A stretch of DNA of 64,000 nucleotides, taken from positions 1-64,000 of the forward strand of contig CAYRNF010000010.1 in NCBI GenBank assembly GCA_964425695.1, given 5' to 3'. Below the pieces are notes generated by a model. The model ran no database searches, was not told the DNA's origin, and saw only the letters and a program-made list of their open reading frames with translations. The stretch comes from JAKPBU01 sp964425695. GTDB taxonomy: Bacteria > Pseudomonadota > Gammaproteobacteria > Xanthomonadales > Xanthomonadaceae. The position numbers and the translations under genes were made by a program. This document shows, piece by piece, positions 1 through 9,531 of this stretch (position 1 is its first letter; every line of letters starts with the position of its first letter).

Positions 1-270
1 GCGCTGTCGTGGGCGACCTCGGGCGGCGCGGGTTTCCGCGGTTCGCGCAAGTCGACCCCGTTCGCCGCGCAGGTCGCCGCCGAGAAGGCCGGCAAGGCCG
101 CGCTCGACTACGGCCTGAAGTCGCTGGAAGTCCGCATCAAGGGCCCGGGTCCGGGCCGCGAGTCGGCCGTGCGTTCGCTCAACAACGTCGGCTACAAGAT
201 CACCAACATCATCGACGTGACGCCGATCCCGCACAACGGGTGCCGTCCGCCGAAGAAGCGTCGCGTCTAA
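1..270 (+). CDS. rpsK: 30S ribosomal protein S11, C-terminal part
   Basis: Frame 1 is open from the window edge to a TAA at 268-270 and encodes 89 residues that read as the C-terminal two-thirds of S11. These include the ALSWATSGGAGFRGSRKSTP segment and the basic tail ending CRPPKKRRV. S11 lies on the platform of the 30S subunit and contacts 16S rRNA near the mRNA exit. The start codon is outside the window. rpsD follows after 16 nt, the usual alpha-operon order (rpsM-rpsK-rpsD-rpoA-rplQ), so co-transcription is expected. Identification is secure. Only the partial extent is a limitation. Confidence 0.97.
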   Translation, partial: ALSWATSGGAGFRGSRKSTPFAAQVAAEKAGKAALDYGLKSLEVRIKGPGPGRESAVRSLNNVGYKITNIIDVTPIPHNGCRPPKKRRV

Positions 271-286
271 AGGGAGCGATCAGACA

Positions 287-922
287 ATGGCACGTTACAT
301 CGGTCCCACCTGCAAGCTCGCCCGTCGCGAGGGTGCAGATCTCTCCCTGAAGTCGCCGACCCGCGCGCTCGACTCGAAGTGCAAGCTCGAGCAGAAGCCC
401 GGCCAGCACGGCGCCGGCACCGGCGCGCGCCGCAGCAAGCTGTCCGACTACGCGGTGCAGCTGCGCGAGAAGCAGAAGGTCAAGCGCATCTACGGCCTGC
501 TGGAGCGCCAGTTCCGCAACTACTACAAGAAGGCCGCGACCAAGAAGGGCAACACCGGCGAGAACCTGCTGCAGATGCTGGAGACCCGCCTGGACAACGT
601 CGTGTACCGCATGGGTTTCGCAGTGACCCGCCCGGCCGCGCGCCAGCTGGTCTCGCACCGTGGCGTGACCGTCAACGGCAAGCCGGTCAACCTGCCTTCG
701 TACCAGGTCAAGGCGGGCGACGCGGTCGCCCTGTCCGAGAAGGCCCAGAAGCAGCTGCGCGTGCAGGAAGCGCTGACGGTCTCGGGCCAGATGGACCTGT
801 CGCCGTCGTGGGTGGAAGTGGACTCCGGCAAGTTCGCCGGCGTGTTCAAGGCCGTGCCCGACCGCGCCGACCTGCCCAGCGACATCAACGAAGCGCTGAT
901 CGTCGAGTTGTACTCGAAGTAA
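287..922 (+). CDS. rpsD: 30S ribosomal protein S4
   Basis: 211 residues starting MARYIGPTCKLARREG, the S4 N-terminus. S4 is a primary 16S rRNA binding protein that nucleates 30S assembly. In gammaproteobacteria it also represses the alpha operon by binding its mRNA. An S4 RNA-binding domain is visible at about residues 98-160 (LETRLDNVVYRMGF through the VNGKPVNLPSY loop). The protein is slightly longer than the 206 residues of E. coli S4. An aaaggGAG-type ribosome site lies about 10 nt before the ATG. It sits 16 nt after rpsK and 130 nt before rpoA. No autoregulatory pseudoknot was identified here, because the alpha-operon leader would lie upstream of rpsM. Confidence 0.98.
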   Translation: MARYIGPTCKLARREGADLSLKSPTRALDSKCKLEQKPGQHGAGTGARRSKLSDYAVQLREKQKVKRIYGLLERQFRNYYKKAATKKGNTGENLLQMLETRLDNVVYRMGFAVTRPAARQLVSHRGVTVNGKPVNLPSYQVKAGDAVALSEKAQKQLRVQEALTVSGQMDLSPSWVEVDSGKFAGVFKAVPDRADLPSDINEALIVELYSK

Positions 923-1052
923 GACACCAGGCGCGAGCCCGCCGGGTTCGCGCACAGGCCACCGCACGCGGTGGCCGCTCCTTCGGGCGAAGGAGCCAAC
1001 ACATGCACATGCCGGTGCTCCCCACCGCCGGCGCCGCAGGAGACGTTTCAAG

Positions 1053-2051
1053 ATGACGGTAACCGCCAACCAGGTGATGCGCCCCAAGGGTCCGCAGATC
1101 GAGCGCATCACCGACAACCGCGCCAAGGTCGTGATCGAACCGCTGGAGCGTGGTTACGGCCACACCCTGGGCAACGCGCTGCGCCGCGTGTTGCTGTCCT
1201 CGATTCCCGGTTATGCCATCACCGAGGTCGAGATCGACGGCGTGCTGCACGAGTACACCACGGTCGAAGGCCTGCAGGAAGACGTGCTCGAGGTGCTGTT
1301 GAACCTCAAGGACGTGGCCATCCGCATGGGCACCGGCGAAAGCTCCACGCTCTCGCTGGCCAAGCAGGGCCCGGGCGTGGTCACCGCCGGCGACATCAAG
1401 ACCGACCACAACGTCGAGATCCTCAATCCCGACCACGTGATCGCGCACCTCACCAAGGACACGGCGCTGAACATGCGCCTGAAGATCGAGCGCGGGTTCG
1501 GCTACCAGCCGGCCGCGGCGCGCCGCAAGCCGGACGAGGAAACCCGTTCGATCGGCCGCCTGATGCTGGATGCGTCGTTCTCGCCGGTGCGCCGCGTGGC
1601 GTACGAAGTCGAGGCCGCTCGCGTCGAGCAGCGCACCGACCTGGACAAGCTGGTCATCGACATCGAGACCAACGGCACGATCGATGCCGAGGAAGCCGTG
1701 CGCACCGCCGCCGACATCCTCAGCGACCAGCTCAGCGTGTTCGGCGACTTCACCCACCGCGAGCGCGGTGCGGCCAAGCCGCAGACCGCGGGCGTGGATC
1801 CGGTGCTGCTGCGCCCGATCGACGACCTGGAGCTGACGGTGCGTTCGGCCAACTGCCTCAAGGCCGAGAGCATCTACTACATCGGCGACCTGATCCAGAA
1901 GACCGAGGTCGAGCTGCTCAAGACCCCGAACCTGGGCAAGAAGTCGCTGACCGAGATCAAGGAAGTGCTGGCGCAGCGCGGGCTGTCGCTGGGCATGAAG
2001 CTGGAGAACTGGCCGCCGGCAGGCATCTCGTCGCACGGCATGATGGGGTGA
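1053..2051 (+). CDS. rpoA: DNA-directed RNA polymerase subunit alpha
   Basis: 332 residues, close to the 329 of E. coli. The N-terminal assembly domain (about 1-230) contains the conserved LGNALRRVLLSSIPG dimerisation helix near residues 35-50. After an acidic/proline linker, the C-terminal domain (about 250-332) has the LRPIDDLELTVRSANCLKAE and NLGKKSLTEIKEVL helix-hairpin-helix segments that bind UP elements and activators. It is the scaffold for beta and beta-prime assembly. The gene lies between rpsD and rplQ on the same strand. The 278-nt gap before rplQ is long for one operon, so an internal promoter is possible. The start was chosen at MTVTANQVMRPKGPQ, preceded by caggaga. Confidence 0.99.
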   Translation: MTVTANQVMRPKGPQIERITDNRAKVVIEPLERGYGHTLGNALRRVLLSSIPGYAITEVEIDGVLHEYTTVEGLQEDVLEVLLNLKDVAIRMGTGESSTLSLAKQGPGVVTAGDIKTDHNVEILNPDHVIAHLTKDTALNMRLKIERGFGYQPAAARRKPDEETRSIGRLMLDASFSPVRRVAYEVEAARVEQRTDLDKLVIDIETNGTIDAEEAVRTAADILSDQLSVFGDFTHRERGAAKPQTAGVDPVLLRPIDDLELTVRSANCLKAESIYYIGDLIQKTEVELLKTPNLGKKSLTEIKEVLAQRGLSLGMKLENWPPAGISSHGMMG

Positions 2052-2329
2052 GGTCACGCGGTCGCGCGCCACCAGCGCGCGCGTGACCGAACGCCCGCGC
2101 GCAAGTAGGCGCGCGGGCTGGGGTGCAAGCGCGGCGAATACGCGGCTTTCGTCCCAGCTCCAGCTGCTCGTTGTCTTGTTCGTAGCAACAGAGTTACCCA
2201 GCCGATGGATCCTGAAGATCCACGGCGCGCCGGACAGGGAAGCCCGGCCAGGACCAGCGCAGTCCGAAGCTCCAACGCCATGAAGGCGACAGCGAACGCC
2301 AACAGTCACGACATTAGGGAAACCACGCC

Positions 2330-2695
2330 ATGCGTCACCAGAAATCCGGCCGCAAGTTCAGCCGCACCAGTTCGCACCGCGACGCGATGTTCGCCAACAT
2401 GGCGGCCTCGCTGTTCAAGCACGAGCTGATCAAGACCACCCTGCCCAAGGCCAAGGAGCTGCGCCGCGTCGCGGAGCCGCTGATCACGCTGGCGAAGAAG
2501 GACGGCGTGGCGAACCGCCGCCTTGCCTTCTCGCGCCTGCGCGACAAGGAAGCGGTGGGCAACCTGTTCACCAAGCTCGGTCCGCGCTACGTCGAGCGCC
2601 CGGGTGGCTACCTGCGCATCCTCAAGTGCGGCTTCCGCGCCGGCGACAACGCGCCCATGGCGTATGTCGAGCTGGTGGATCGCCCCACCGAGTGA
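2330..2695 (+). CDS. rplQ: 50S ribosomal protein L17
   Basis: 121 residues beginning MRHQKSGRKFSRTSSHR, diagnostic of L17, and ending in a conserved GDNAPMAYVELVDR segment. L17 sits near the peptide exit tunnel of the 50S subunit. It is the last gene of the alpha operon, and a strong intrinsic terminator follows 22 nt after the stop. Nothing unusual was seen apart from the long spacer from rpoA. Confidence 0.98.
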   Translation: MRHQKSGRKFSRTSSHRDAMFANMAASLFKHELIKTTLPKAKELRRVAEPLITLAKKDGVANRRLAFSRLRDKEAVGNLFTKLGPRYVERPGGYLRILKCGFRAGDNAPMAYVELVDRPTE

Positions 2696-2717
2696 TCACG
2701 GACGCTGCAGCGTCTGG

Positions 2718-2743
2718 AAAGGCCCGGCATTGCCGGGCCTTTT
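2718..2743 (+). terminator. Intrinsic terminator of the alpha ribosomal operon
   Basis: Inverted arms aaaggcccggc and gccgggccttt around a short loop are followed by a T run. This lies just after rplQ, the end of the operon. Confidence 0.85.
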
Positions 2744-2870
2744 GCGTTCCGGGCACACGCGGTGCCGCACGGGCAGGTCTTCGAGCGCTGTCCGCTCGTT
2801 CGCGGTACGCACGAAGGCCGATGGCCCGCGTGGCCCGAGCGGGCAGCTCCCACGTGGCCGGCCGCTGCCC

Positions 2871-2876
2871 GATAAT
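2871..2876 (+). promoter_or_regulatory. Candidate -10 hexamer (GATAAT) for dsbB
   Basis: An A/T-rich hexamer in otherwise very GC-rich DNA, 27 nt before the dsbB ATG. No convincing -35 was seen. Confidence 0.4.
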
Positions 2877-2903
2877 GCGGGCCACGCCCTCAGGCAGGTC
2901 CCG

Positions 2904-3401
2904 ATGAATCCGTTCCGCTGGTCGTTCCGAGCGCAGTTCCTGTCCGGCTTCGTCATCTGCGTGGCGCTGCTCGCCTACGCCTTCTACGTGCAGTTCGAGC
3001 TGCAGATCCAGCCGTGCCCGTTCTGCATCTTCCAGCGCCTGGCCTTTACGGCGGCGGGGCTGGTGTTCCTGCTCGGGGGGCTGCACGCACCGCGCGGTGC
3101 GGGCGGGCGGCGTGTGTACGGCCTCCTCGGATTCGTGGCCTCGGCGGTGGGCGCGGGCATCGCCGCACGGCACGTCTGGGTGCAGCTGTTCCCGCCCGAG
3201 ATCCCGACCTGCGGACCGGGGCTCAATTACATGCTGGAAACCCAGAGCTGGCTGGGCGTCACGCGCAAGGTCCTGACCGCCTCCGGCGACTGCAGCAATA
3301 TCGACTGGCAGTTCCTGGGCCTGAGCATGCCCATGTGGTGCCTGGTCTGGTTCGCCTTGCTGGGCGCGCTGGCGCTGGCCGCGGGTTTCCGCCGTCGCTG
3401 A
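2904..3401 (+). CDS. dsbB: Disulfide bond formation protein B
   Basis: 165 residues, the usual DsbB length. DsbB is an inner-membrane quinone reductase that re-oxidises periplasmic DsbA. Four hydrophobic segments are visible (about 10-28, 43-60, 70-90 and 142-160). The two redox pairs are present: Cys38-Pro-Phe-Cys41 in the first periplasmic loop and Cys103/Cys130 in the second. Arg45 after the CxxC (FQR) is conserved in the family. The start is MNPFRWSFRAQF, with an aggtcccg ribosome site. The upstream open frame has no recognisable homology and overlaps the terminator, so it was not used. The gene is isolated, with a GATAAT hexamer 27 nt upstream. dsbA is not in the window. Confidence 0.95.
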   Translation: MNPFRWSFRAQFLSGFVICVALLAYAFYVQFELQIQPCPFCIFQRLAFTAAGLVFLLGGLHAPRGAGGRRVYGLLGFVASAVGAGIAARHVWVQLFPPEIPTCGPGLNYMLETQSWLGVTRKVLTASGDCSNIDWQFLGLSMPMWCLVWFALLGALALAAGFRRR

Positions 3402-3482
3402 ACCGCCGTGCGGCGGAGGTTGCATGCGCCGCCCTGCGGCACGATCATGCTGCAACGCAACGTTCATCTGCAGGCTGTCGCC

Positions 3483-4871
3483 ATGCCCGCGCCGGATCGC
3501 AACCTCCAACCCGTCAACTTGCCCGTCGACTGGACCCCTTCCAGCTGGCGCGCGCGCCATGCCGCGCAGCAGCCACGCTACGAGGACGCCGAGGAACTGG
3601 CAGCGGTGCTGGACGAACTGCGCGCGCTGCCGCCCCTGGTCACGTCCTGGGAGATCGTGGCGCTCAAGAGGCAGCTGGCCGAGGCACAGGAAGGCAAGCG
3701 CTTCCTGCTGCAGGGCGGCGATTGTGCGGAGAGCTTTGCCGAGTGCAATTCGGACGTCATCTCCAACCGCCTGAAAGTGCTGCTGCAGATGAGCCTGGTG
3801 CTGGTGCATGGCATGCGCCTGCCCGTGGTGCGCGTGGGCCGGTTCGCCGGCCAGTACGCCAAGCCGCGTTCGTCCGACGATGAGACCCGCGACGGCGTGA
3901 CACTGCCGGCCTACCGCGGCGATATCGTCAACGCACCGGCGTTCGACGCGGCGTCGCGTCGCGCCGACCCGCGGCGCATGGTCAAGGCGCATGCGCGCTC
4001 GGCCATGACCATGAACTTCGTGCGCTCGCTGATCGATGGCGGCTTCGCCGACCTGCACCATCCGGAGTACTGGGACCTGGGCTGGGTAGGGCATTCCCCG
4101 CTGGCCGACGAATACCACCGCATGGTGTCCGGCATCGGCGATGCGGTGCGCTTCATGGAAACGCTGTCCGGCAGCGAGGTGCACAACCTCAACCGCGTCG
4201 ACTTCTTCACTTCGCACGAAGCGCTGCTGCTGCCCTACGAGGAAGCGCAGACCCGGCAGGTGCCGCGGCAATGGGGCTGGTTCAACCTCAGCACGCACCT
4301 GCCGTGGATCGGCATGCGCACCGCGGCGCTGGACGGCGCGCACGTGGAGTATTTCCGCGGCATCCGCAACCCGGTGGGCCTGAAGATCGGCCCTTCGGTG
4401 ACGGTTGACCAACTGCTGCGGCTGGTGGAGGCGCTCAACCCGGACGACGAACCCGGGCGTCTGACGCTGATCCACCGCATGGGCGCGGCGCAGGTCGGCG
4501 CCAGGCTGGCGCCGTTGCTGGAGGCGGTGCGCCGCGAAGGCCGCCGCGTGCTGTGGGTCTGCGATCCCATGCACGGCAACACCGAGACGGTCAGCAACGG
4601 CTACAAGACGCGCCGGTTCGCGAACATCCGCAGCGAGCTAGAACAGTCCTTCGAACTGCATGCGGCCGCCGGTACCCGGTTGGGCGGCGTGCACCTGGAG
4701 CTGACGGGCGAGGACGTGACCGAATGCCTGGGCGGTGCGCGCGAACTCACCGAGACCGACCTGGAGCGCGCCTACCGCTCCACGGTGGATCCGCGGCTCA
4801 ACTACGAGCAGGCGCTGGAAACCGCCATGCTGATCGTGCGCAAGCAGGCACAGATCGCCGCGCCTGCGTGA
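3483..4871 (+). CDS. aroG: 3-deoxy-7-phosphoheptulonate synthase, class II (plant type)
   Basis: 462 residues. It condenses phosphoenolpyruvate and erythrose-4-phosphate to DAHP, the first step of the shikimate pathway. It belongs to the class II (AroA-II/plant-type) family, seen in WTPSSWRAR near residue 17, QGGDCAESF at about 77-85 with the metal-ligand Cys81, VGRFAGQYAKPRSSD near 115 and GDIVNAPAF near 143. The start is placed at MPAPDRN. In-frame ATGs at 3447 and 3408 would add 12 or 25 residues without similarity, and no start has a strong ribosome site. It stands alone between dsbB and the convergent thpR gene. The symbol follows common xanthomonad usage and is less certain than the function. 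Confidence 0.93.
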   Translation: MPAPDRNLQPVNLPVDWTPSSWRARHAAQQPRYEDAEELAAVLDELRALPPLVTSWEIVALKRQLAEAQEGKRFLLQGGDCAESFAECNSDVISNRLKVLLQMSLVLVHGMRLPVVRVGRFAGQYAKPRSSDDETRDGVTLPAYRGDIVNAPAFDAASRRADPRRMVKAHARSAMTMNFVRSLIDGGFADLHHPEYWDLGWVGHSPLADEYHRMVSGIGDAVRFMETLSGSEVHNLNRVDFFTSHEALLLPYEEAQTRQVPRQWGWFNLSTHLPWIGMRTAALDGAHVEYFRGIRNPVGLKIGPSVTVDQLLRLVEALNPDDEPGRLTLIHRMGAAQVGARLAPLLEAVRREGRRVLWVCDPMHGNTETVSNGYKTRRFANIRSELEQSFELHAAAGTRLGGVHLELTGEDVTECLGGARELTETDLERAYRSTVDPRLNYEQALETAMLIVRKQAQIAAPA

Positions 4872-4977
4872 GCCTCGACGCAGGTGCGCGGCAACTGACG
4901 GAAGGGCGGGCCCGAACGGCAAGGCAGGCACGGATCGCAACCGTGCCGCGTGCCACCGCACGTACCGGGATGGCCGC

Positions 4978-5523
4978 CTAGCGCGAACCGGCCAGGTCGC
5001 AGTGCCAGATCGGGTGGTAACCGCCCGGCACGGTGCGCACCACGGCGAACCGTTCGAACCTGGCCGGCACCGGCAACAACCGCGGGTCTGGCGCGGGCGC
5101 GGCCGTGAGCCGGCGCTTGCGCCCATCCGGTTCGCGCGGCGGGTAGGCGAGGGTGACGTGCGGGGTCTGCGGCTGCATCTCCGCGTATCCGGCTTCCATC
5201 GCGGCCACGTTCAACACTTCGAGCAGTTCGTGCAGCGCCGGATTGTGCGCGGGGCGGCAGACCAGGGCGCTGGCCCACGGTTCGATGCGGTCGAACGCCA
5301 CCTCGAAGGGAGCGGTGCGCGCCGCGATGCGGGCCAAGACATCGTCCAGGCCGGTCGGATCCTCGGGCGGCACGTGCGACAGGAAGCGCAGCGTCATGTG
5401 TAGCTGCGCGTTCTGTCGCCACCCCGTCCACCCCGCCGCGTTCGCGTTCCTGCAACCGTCGCGCAGCACCGAAAGGCGGGTGAGCGCGTCGCGTTCGGGC
5501 ATCCAGGCGATGAACAGGCTCAT
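4978..5523 (-). CDS. thpR: RNA 2',3'-cyclic phosphodiesterase (2H family)
   Basis: 181 residues. A 2H phosphoesterase with the two HxTx signatures, His42-Met-Thr44 (HMTLRF) and His122-Val-Thr124 (HVTLAY), spaced as in ThpR/LigT. The family hydrolyses 2',3'-cyclic phosphate RNA ends to 2'-phosphates and can ligate tRNA halves in the reverse direction. The physiological substrate is not settled. It lies 35 nt downstream of typA on the same strand and is probably its co-transcribed partner. The start MSLFIAW is typical of the family. Confidence 0.88.
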   Translation of the reverse strand: MSLFIAWMPERDALTRLSVLRDGCRNANAAGWTGWRQNAQLHMTLRFLSHVPPEDPTGLDDVLARIAARTAPFEVAFDRIEPWASALVCRPAHNPALHELLEVLNVAAMEAGYAEMQPQTPHVTLAYPPREPDGRKRRLTAAPAPDPRLLPVPARFERFAVVRTVPGGYHPIWHCDLAGSR

Positions 5524-5558
5524 GTGCGCGGGTCAGGGCATGGAACGGGTCGGGGCGG

Positions 5559-7388
<1,830 letters not shown>

Positions 7389-7463
7389 GTTCGCGTAGGG
7401 CAGCGGGCGCCCGCGCCGTGGGTGCCTGTCGGCCGGCGCATGGGGCAGGGAAGGAAGCCGCGT

Positions 7464-7488
7464 ATTATAGCCTGCTGCGCCGCGTCAA
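7464..7488 (-). promoter_or_regulatory. Candidate promoter of typA (perfect TATAAT)
   Basis: On the minus strand TATAAT occupies 7469-7464, with TTGACG at 7488-7483. The 13-nt spacing is short for a sigma-70 promoter, so the -10 is more convincing than the -35. The region also separates divergent ppiB. Confidence 0.4.
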
Positions 7489-7545
7489 ACCCCGTCGCCC
7501 GGGCGCACGCATTCACTTTCCCACTCTTCCATACGAGGCACTCCC

Positions 7546-8040
7546 ATGGCCCTGCACGCCCTTTTCGACACCGACCGCGGCCCGATCAAGGTCGAGCTGT
7601 ATCCCGACAAGGCGCCGCTGACCGTGGCGAATTTCGTGAACCTGGCCAAGCGCGGCTTCTACAACGGGCTGAGCTTCCACCGCGTCATCCCGGATTTCAT
7701 GATCCAGGGCGGCTGCCCCGAAGGCTCCGGCCGCGGCGGCCCCGGCTACCGGTTCGAGGACGAGACCGGCAACGGCGTGAAGCACGAGCGCGGGGTGCTG
7801 TCCATGGCCAATGCCGGCCCCAACACCAACGGCAGCCAGTTCTTCATCACCCACATCAAGACCGACTGGCTCGACGGCAAGCACACCGTGTTCGGCAAGG
7901 TGGTGGAAGGCCTGGACGTGGTGGACGCCGTCCAGCAGGGCGATGGCATCAAGTCGGTCCGGATCGAAGGCGACGCGGATGCGGCGCTGGCGGCCAAGGC
8001 CGACCGCGTGGCCGAGTGGGACAAGATCCTGGCGGCCTGA
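7546..8040 (+). CDS. ppiB: Peptidyl-prolyl cis-trans isomerase, cyclophilin type (cytoplasmic)
   Basis: 164 residues without a signal peptide, matching cytoplasmic cyclophilin B. It catalyses proline cis-trans isomerisation during folding. The catalytic signature FHRVIPDFMIQGG is near residues 45-57, followed by the Q/F/W/H active-site residues (SQFFITHIKTDWLDGKHTVF near 100-119). It is divergent from typA across 157 nt. A perfect 8-bp hairpin follows the stop. The start ATG is preceded by cgaggcactccc. Confidence 0.96.
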   Translation: MALHALFDTDRGPIKVELYPDKAPLTVANFVNLAKRGFYNGLSFHRVIPDFMIQGGCPEGSGRGGPGYRFEDETGNGVKHERGVLSMANAGPNTNGSQFFITHIKTDWLDGKHTVFGKVVEGLDVVDAVQQGDGIKSVRIEGDADAALAAKADRVAEWDKILAA

Positions 8041-8051
8041 GCCGGTCACAA

Positions 8052-8071
8052 GGCGTGCCCTCCGGCACGCC
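8052..8071 (+). terminator. Terminator-like hairpin after ppiB
   Basis: A perfect stem ggcgtgcc/ggcacgcc with a 4-nt loop begins 12 nt after the ppiB stop. There is no T run, so it may be an mRNA-stabilising hairpin instead. Confidence 0.4.
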
Positions 8072-8210
8072 GCATGCCCGCGGAAGCCGTCGCATTTCCC
8101 TGGGGTCTCGCCCGCCGCAGCGGGCGGGGCGTCAGGGGCGCCGTGTTAGGATTTCGCGCTGAAACCGCCCCGGATGACGCTGCTCCGGGCACCCCGACGA
8201 GGTCCCCACG

Positions 8211-9410
8211 ATGCCCCAACTCGCCCGGCGCATCGGTCGCGCCAAGCCCAGCGCGATCATGCAGGTCGCCGAAACGGCCAAGCGCCTGAAGGCCGAAGGC
8301 CGCGACATCATCAGCTTCTCGATCGGCGTTCCCAATTTCCTGCCCGGGCCGCACGTGTACGCGGCCGCGCGCGAGGCGCTGGAGCACGACAGCGGCCAGT
8401 ACGGCAGCAATCGCGGGCCCGACGTGCTGCTGGATGCCTTCCTGGCGCATATGCAGGCGATCGGCCTGGACGGCTACACCCGTGCCAACGTGGCCACCGG
8501 GATCGGCGCCAAGCACGTGTTGTACAACTTGGCCGAAGCGCTGCTGGACGAAGGCGATGCCATCGCGTTCCCCACGCCGTACTGGACCAGCTACCTCGAC
8601 ATCGCCGAGATCCTGGACGCGAAGGTGGACCTGCTGCCGTGTCCGCCGGAGCAGCACTACAAGCTGACTCCCGCGCAGCTGGATGCGGCGCTCGCGCGCA
8701 AACCGCGCGTGTTCCTGTTCAACAACCCGTCCAATCCCACCGGGATGGTCTACACCCGGGACGAGATCGCCGCGCTGGCGGACGTGATCGCGAAGTACCC
8801 CGACACCTGGGTGATCACCGACGACATCTACAACCGCATGGTGTTCGACGGCGTGGGTTACCACAACTTCGTGCACGCGCGGCCCGAACTGCGCGACCGC
8901 GTGATCTTCGTGGATTCGCTGTCGAAGACCTACGGCATGCCCGGCTGGCGCGTGGGTTTCATGGCCGGCCCGGAGACGGTGGCCAAGGCGCTGGTGACCA
9001 TGAACTCCAACCACATCACCAACGTGCCCGAAGTGGTGAACGCCGCGGCCGTGGCGGCGCTGTCGGGTCCGCAGGACGTGCCGGAAGCCAAGTGCGCCGA
9101 GTTCCAGGCCAAGCGCGACCAGGTCATGGCGGCGCTGCGGGCGATCCCCGGATTGGCGTGCCCGCAGCCGCAGGGTGCGTTCTACGCATTCCCGGACGTC
9201 AGCGTCGCGTTCGGCAAGTCGCACGGCGGCCGGGCGATCGCCAACGACGTGGATCTCTGCAACGCGCTGCTGGAGTCCAAGGGCGTGGCCTGCGTACCGG
9301 GTTCGGCGTTCGGCGAGCCGCGTGCGATCCGCATCAGCTACACCTGCCCCACGCCGCAGCTGGCGCCGGGGTTGAAGCGCATCCAGGAGTTTTTCAGCGA
9401 ATTGACGTAG
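8211..9410 (+). CDS. Class I pyridoxal-phosphate aminotransferase (aspartate aminotransferase family)
   Basis: 399 residues of fold-type I aminotransferase. Visible PLP elements are FNNPSNPTGM (about 170-179, with the cofactor Asn), TDDIY (about 203-207) and the Schiff-base Lys239 in SLSKTYGMPGWRVGF. The conserved substrate-binding Arg lies near the C-terminus (EPRAIRISY). The family transfers amino groups between an amino acid and 2-oxoglutarate or oxaloacetate. The exact donor cannot be told from sequence, though aspartate or an aromatic amino acid is plausible. The stop codon TAG lies inside the GTAG head of a REP element that fills the gap to mdh. Confidence 0.85.
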   Translation: MPQLARRIGRAKPSAIMQVAETAKRLKAEGRDIISFSIGVPNFLPGPHVYAAAREALEHDSGQYGSNRGPDVLLDAFLAHMQAIGLDGYTRANVATGIGAKHVLYNLAEALLDEGDAIAFPTPYWTSYLDIAEILDAKVDLLPCPPEQHYKLTPAQLDAALARKPRVFLFNNPSNPTGMVYTRDEIAALADVIAKYPDTWVITDDIYNRMVFDGVGYHNFVHARPELRDRVIFVDSLSKTYGMPGWRVGFMAGPETVAKALVTMNSNHITNVPEVVNAAAVAALSGPQDVPEAKCAEFQAKRDQVMAALRAIPGLACPQPQGAFYAFPDVSVAFGKSHGGRAIANDVDLCNALLESKGVACVPGSAFGEPRAIRISYTCPTPQLAPGLKRIQEFFSELT

Positions 9411-9518
9411 GGCGGGCCCAGACCCGCCATCGGGTGACCGCATGTCACCAAGACGGTGGGACATGCCCGCCATCGCGTTGCCGCATATCGCCAGACGGCG
9501 GGCCAGGGCCCGCCCTAC
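9407..9518. repeat. REPIN-like pair of inverted GTAG-headed REP elements
   Basis: The left arm (9407-9428) reads GTAG followed by the imperfect hairpin ggcgggcccagacccgcc. The right arm (9497-9518) is the same element inverted, ggcgggccagggcccgcc then CTAC. The pair fills the aminotransferase-mdh gap. The left GTAG contains the aminotransferase stop codon, and the right end touches the aggag ribosome site of mdh (9519-9523). GTAG-headed REPs are known from Stenotrophomonas and Xanthomonas. The copy number elsewhere cannot be seen here. Confidence 0.75.
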
Positions 9519-9531
9519 AGGAGTCTTGAGA

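Noticed and set aside
2052..2329. Hidden gene between rpoA and rplQ
   Set aside because: Short frames only, no conserved start, no ribosome site. Treated as an operon spacer.
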